NCBI RefSeq assembly: GCF_036173105.1
Contig: NZ_CP108053.1
Span: 3,968,001 to 4,032,000, forward strand
DNA length: 64,000 nucleotides
Direction: 5' to 3'
DNA from: Streptomyces sp. NBC_00287
GTDB taxonomy: Bacteria; Actinomycetota; Actinomycetes; Streptomycetales; Streptomycetaceae
How positions within the stretch are numbered: position 1 is the first letter of the stretch; every line of letters begins with the position of its first letter. The position numbers were made by a program, and so were the translations under genes. Under the pieces are notes generated by a model that saw nothing but the letters and a program-made list of their open reading frames with translations, did not search any database and was not told the origin of the DNA. This document shows positions 61,104 through 64,000 of the stretch, in pieces.

Positions 61104-64000
61104 TCACGACCCCAGAATCGACGCAAGGAACTCCCCGACCCAGCCCAGCAGTTCCCGCCCGACCAGTGGCTTCCCGCCCACCTTCGCCGTCTTCGGCCGC
61201 GGCACCAGCACCTGATGCGCCGCCGGCTTGATCACGCTGCCCGGGTACAGGCGCTTCAGCCGCAGCTCCTGCGACTCGCGCAACTCCACCGGGGCGAAGC
61301 GGATGTTGTTGCCCTGCAGGACGACCTCGCCGACCCCGCACGCGCGGGCGAGCATGCGCAGTCCTGCCACCAGCAGCAGGTTCTCCACCGGCTCGGGCAA
61401 CTTGCCGTAGCGGTCGACGAGTTCCTCGCGTACGGCCTTGACGTCCTCCTCCGTGTTGGCGGAGGCGATGGAACGGTAGGCCTGCAGGCGCAGCCGCTCG
61501 CCCGGTGCGTAATCGTGCGGGACGTGCGCGTCGACCGGGAGCTCGATCTTGACCTCCAGCGGCGGTTCCTCCTCCACGCCGCCTTCCAGGGACGCGCGGT
61601 AGTCCGCCACCGCCTCGCCGACCATACGGACGTACAGATCGAAGCCGACGCCCGCGATATGGCCGGACTGCTCGCCGCCGAGGAGGTTGCCCGCGCCGCG
61701 GATCTCCAGGTCCTTCATCGCCACGTACATGCCCGCGCCCATCTCCGTGTGCTGGGCGATCGTCGCCAGGCGCTCGTGGGCCGTCTCCGTCAGCGGCTTC
61801 TCCGGCGGGTACAGGAAGTACGCGTAGCCGCGCTCCCGGCCACGGCCGACCCGGCCGCGCAGCTGGTGCAGCTGGGAGAGGCCGAAGTTGTCGCCGCGCT
61901 CCACGATCAGCGTGTTGGCGTTGGAGATGTCGATGCCCGACTCGACGATCGTCGTCGAGACGAGCACGTCGAACTTCTTCTCCCAGAAGTCCACCACCAC
62001 CTGCTCCAGCGCCGTCTCCGACATCTGGCCGTGCGCGGTCGCGATCCGCGCCTCGGGGACGATCTCACGGAGCCTGGCGGCCGCGCGGTCGATGGACTCC
62101 ACCCGGTTGTGGATGTAGAAGACCTGGCCCTCGCGCAGGAGTTCACGGCGGATCGCCGCGCCGATCTGCTTCTCCTCGTACGGGCCGACGAAGGTCAGGA
62201 CCGGGTGCCGCTCCTCCGGGGGCGTGGTGATCGTGGACATCTCGCGGATGCCGGTGACCGCCATCTCCAGGGTCCTGGGGATGGGCGTCGCGGACATAGT
62301 CAGGACGTCCACATTGGCGCGCAGCTTCTTCAGCTGCTCCTTGTGCTCGACGCCGAAGCGCTGCTCCTCGTCGACGATGACCAGACCGAGGTCCTTGAAC
62401 TTCGTCTCCGCCGAGAACAGACGGTGCGTGCCGATGACGATGTCCACCGCCCCGTCCTTCAGGCCCCCCAGGACCGCCTTCGCCTCGGTGTCCGTCTGGA
62501 AGCGGGACAACGCCCGTACATTGACCGGGAATTGGGAGTACCGGTCGGAGAACGTCCCGAAGTGCTGCTGCACCAGCAGCGTCGTCGGCACCAGCACCGC
62601 CACCTGCTTGCCGTCCTGTACGGCCTTGAAGGCGGCCCGGACCGCGATCTCCGTCTTGCCGTAGCCGACGTCGCCGCAGATCAGGCGGTCCATCGGGACC
62701 GTCTTCTCCATGTCCTCCTTGACCTCGGCGATGGTGGTGAGCTGATCCGGCGTCTCCGCGTAGGGGAAGGCGTCCTCCAACTCACGCTGCCACAGGGTGT
62801 CCGAGCCGAAGGCGTGCCCCGGGGCCGCCATCCGCGCGCTGTACAGCTTGATCAGGTCGGCCGCGATCTCCTTGACGGCCTTCTTCGCACGTGCCTTGGT
62901 CTTCGTCCAGTCCGCGCCGCCCAGGCGGTGCAGCGTGGGCGCCTCGCCGCCGACGTACTTGGTGATCTGCTCCAGCTGGTCGGTGGGGATGTAGAGCCGG
63001 TCGCCGGGCTGGCCGCGCTTGGCGGGGGCGTACTCCACGACGAGGTACTCGCGCGTGGCGCCCTGCACGGTCCGCTGGACCATCTCGATGTAGCGGCCCA
63101 CGCCGTGCTGCTCGTGGACGATGTAGTCGCCCGCCTCCAGGGTGAGCGGGTCGATGGTCTTGCGGCGGCGCGCGGGCATGCGCGCGCCGTCCTTGCCAGC
63201 CGCCTTCTGGCCGGACAGGTCGGTCTCGGTGAGGACGGCGAGCCGGAGCGCCGGATCGACGAAGCCGTAGTCGATCGAGCCGCACGCCACGTGCACGACG
63301 GACGGGCTCAGCGTCGCCAGGTCCGCGTCCAGGCGGGCGGCGATACCCTCGCCGCCGAGCACCTCGACCGTACGGGCGGCGGGGCCGTGGGCCTCGGTGA
63401 CGTAGACCGTGCGCCAGCCGTCGGCGAGCCAGCCCTTGGTGTCGGCGAGCGCCTTCGCGGTGTCGCCGCGGTACGTCTCGGGCGCGTGCATGCCGAGCTT
63501 GAGCGTGTCGGCCTCTTCCAGCGCCTCGTCCGCCGCGAAAGGCGACACCGACCACCACATCATGTCCAGCTCGCCCGCGCGGTCGCGGACGTCCGCGATG
63601 GACCACAGGGAGGCCGCATCGACATCGATGGGCGCCTCGCCACCGCCCGCGGTGGCCGCCCAGGACGCCTGCAGGAACTCCTGCGAGGTCGCTACGAGAT
63701 CGGCCGCACGCGTGCGTACCCGCTCCGGATCGCACACCAGGGCCATCGCACCCTTGGGCAGGACGTCGAGCAGCAGCTCCATGTCGTCGACCAGGACCGG
63801 AGCCAGCGACTCCATTCCTTCTACGGCGATCCCCTCGGCGATCTTGCCGAGCAGCTCGCCGAGCTCCGGGTGCTGCTCGGCGAGTGCACGCGCGCGTGCG
63901 CGTACGTCCTCGGTGAGCAGCAGCTCGCGGCAGGGCGGCGCCCACAGTCCGTGCTCGGCGACCTCGAGGGATCGCTGGTCGGCGACCTTGAAGTAGCGGA
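61104..64000 (-). CDS. mfd: Transcription-repair coupling factor Mfd (5' end beyond window)
   Basis: The frame is open to the right edge, so the start and roughly the first 200 residues of a protein usually near 1180 are missing. Visible domains: part of the UvrB-like N-terminus, the RNA-polymerase interacting domain (YIVHEQHGVGRYIEMVQRTVQG), then the translocase with motif I CGDVGYGKTEIAVRAAF, Walker B VIVDEEQRFGV, MSATPIPRTLEM, and motif VI LHQLRGRVGRGRERGYAYF, followed by the C-terminal TRCF domain. It removes stalled RNA polymerase at lesions and recruits UvrA. It converges on the TetR gene. Confidence 0.96.
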   Translation of the reverse strand, partial: RYFKVADQRSLEVAEHGLWAPPCRELLLTEDVRARARALAEQHPELGELLGKIAEGIAVEGMESLAPVLVDDMELLLDVLPKGAMALVCDPERVRTRAADLVATSQEFLQASWAATAGGGEAPIDVDAASLWSIADVRDRAGELDMMWWSVSPFAADEALEEADTLKLGMHAPETYRGDTAKALADTKGWLADGWRTVYVTEAHGPAARTVEVLGGEGIAARLDADLATLSPSVVHVACGSIDYGFVDPALRLAVLTETDLSGQKAAGKDGARMPARRRKTIDPLTLEAGDYIVHEQHGVGRYIEMVQRTVQGATREYLVVEYAPAKRGQPGDRLYIPTDQLEQITKYVGGEAPTLHRLGGADWTKTKARAKKAVKEIAADLIKLYSARMAAPGHAFGSDTLWQRELEDAFPYAETPDQLTTIAEVKEDMEKTVPMDRLICGDVGYGKTEIAVRAAFKAVQDGKQVAVLVPTTLLVQQHFGTFSDRYSQFPVNVRALSRFQTDTEAKAVLGGLKDGAVDIVIGTHRLFSAETKFKDLGLVIVDEEQRFGVEHKEQLKKLRANVDVLTMSATPIPRTLEMAVTGIREMSTITTPPEERHPVLTFVGPYEEKQIGAAIRRELLREGQVFYIHNRVESIDRAAARLREIVPEARIATAHGQMSETALEQVVVDFWEKKFDVLVSTTIVESGIDISNANTLIVERGDNFGLSQLHQLRGRVGRGRERGYAYFLYPPEKPLTETAHERLATIAQHTEMGAGMYVAMKDLEIRGAGNLLGGEQSGHIAGVGFDLYVRMVGEAVADYRASLEGGVEEEPPLEVKIELPVDAHVPHDYAPGERLRLQAYRSIASANTEEDVKAVREELVDRYGKLPEPVENLLLVAGLRMLARACGVGEVVLQGNNIRFAPVELRESQELRLKRLYPGSVIKPAAHQVLVPRPKTAKVGGKPLVGRELLGWVGEFLASILGS

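Overview
The window is chromosomal DNA of a Streptomyces or very close relative. The evidence is very high GC, GTG and TTG starts, and a tRNA-Leu with anticodon UAA that by anticodon and context is bldA. The gene order sigI-hut-cbs-thiolase-bldA-pobA-ndh-ppx-divIC-eno-rpfA-mazG-mfd is one I recognise from the Streptomyces core chromosome. There is no prophage, no intact insertion sequence and no CRISPR array. One 190-bp palindrome-ended miniature element and one acetyltransferase relic are the only clear mobile or decayed pieces.

Layout. 1-2.4 kb: a three-gene leftward operon of surface proteins, led by an LPQTG sortase substrate. 2.5-6.4 kb: the SigI partner-switching module (anti-sigma kinase PrsI, antagonist ArsI, divergent sigI), then an unusual sigma-like/zinc-finger/transmembrane/ricin-lectin fusion. 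6.4-11.9 kb: histidine degradation genes hutU, an M20 hydrolase, hutF and hutI; the first three overlap by 4 bp at each junction. 12-15.8 kb: a fold-III PLP decarboxylase and a four-gene roadblock/DUF4388 cluster with no kinase or GTPase. 15.8-22.3 kb: a membrane protein, then an RpiR regulator coupled to a histidine-ammonia-lyase homologue that lacks the Ala-Ser-Gly triad, divergent from a complete quaternary-amine-type ABC importer. This looks like an accessory catabolic island and is the best candidate for an undescribed system.

22.3-32.4 kb: cystathionine beta-synthase, an SGNH hydrolase, an acyltransferase-3 membrane protein, a thiolase, several small conserved proteins, a Bax-inhibitor-1 protein and pobA. 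32.57 kb: bldA. 33-36.3 kb: a MacB-type ATPase and FtsX-type permease. 36.4-43.1 kb: cyclopropane-fatty-acid-synthase-like methyltransferase, type II NADH dehydrogenase with an upstream Rex-type operator, ppx, DUF501, divIC and eno. 43.4-45.5 kb: two Rpf-like muralytic enzymes; rpfA has a ydaO-type c-di-AMP riboswitch in its leader. 45.6-49.1 kb: a P450 translationally coupled to a large P-loop protein that carries the only in-frame TTA codon I found, and so depends on bldA. 49.1-55.8 kb: mazG, a SurA-like lipoprotein, the miniature element, a Ser/Thr kinase with TPRs, and an N6-methylase-like protein with an altered catalytic motif and a hexapeptide repeat. 56-64 kb: secreted and lipoprotein genes, an acetyltransferase relic, a secreted HNH nuclease opposite a small antitoxin-like protein, a SCO6745-family protein divergent from a TetR regulator, and the 3' part of mfd running off the right edge.

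Working together: UrocanateHydratase-HutI-HutF plus the M20 enzyme give urocanate to glutamate through formylglutamate. The lyase-like protein plus importer could feed a related imidazole such as ergothioneine or histidine into this area. bldA, the TTA-containing ATPase gene, the c-di-AMP riboswitch and SigI tie the window to development and stress.
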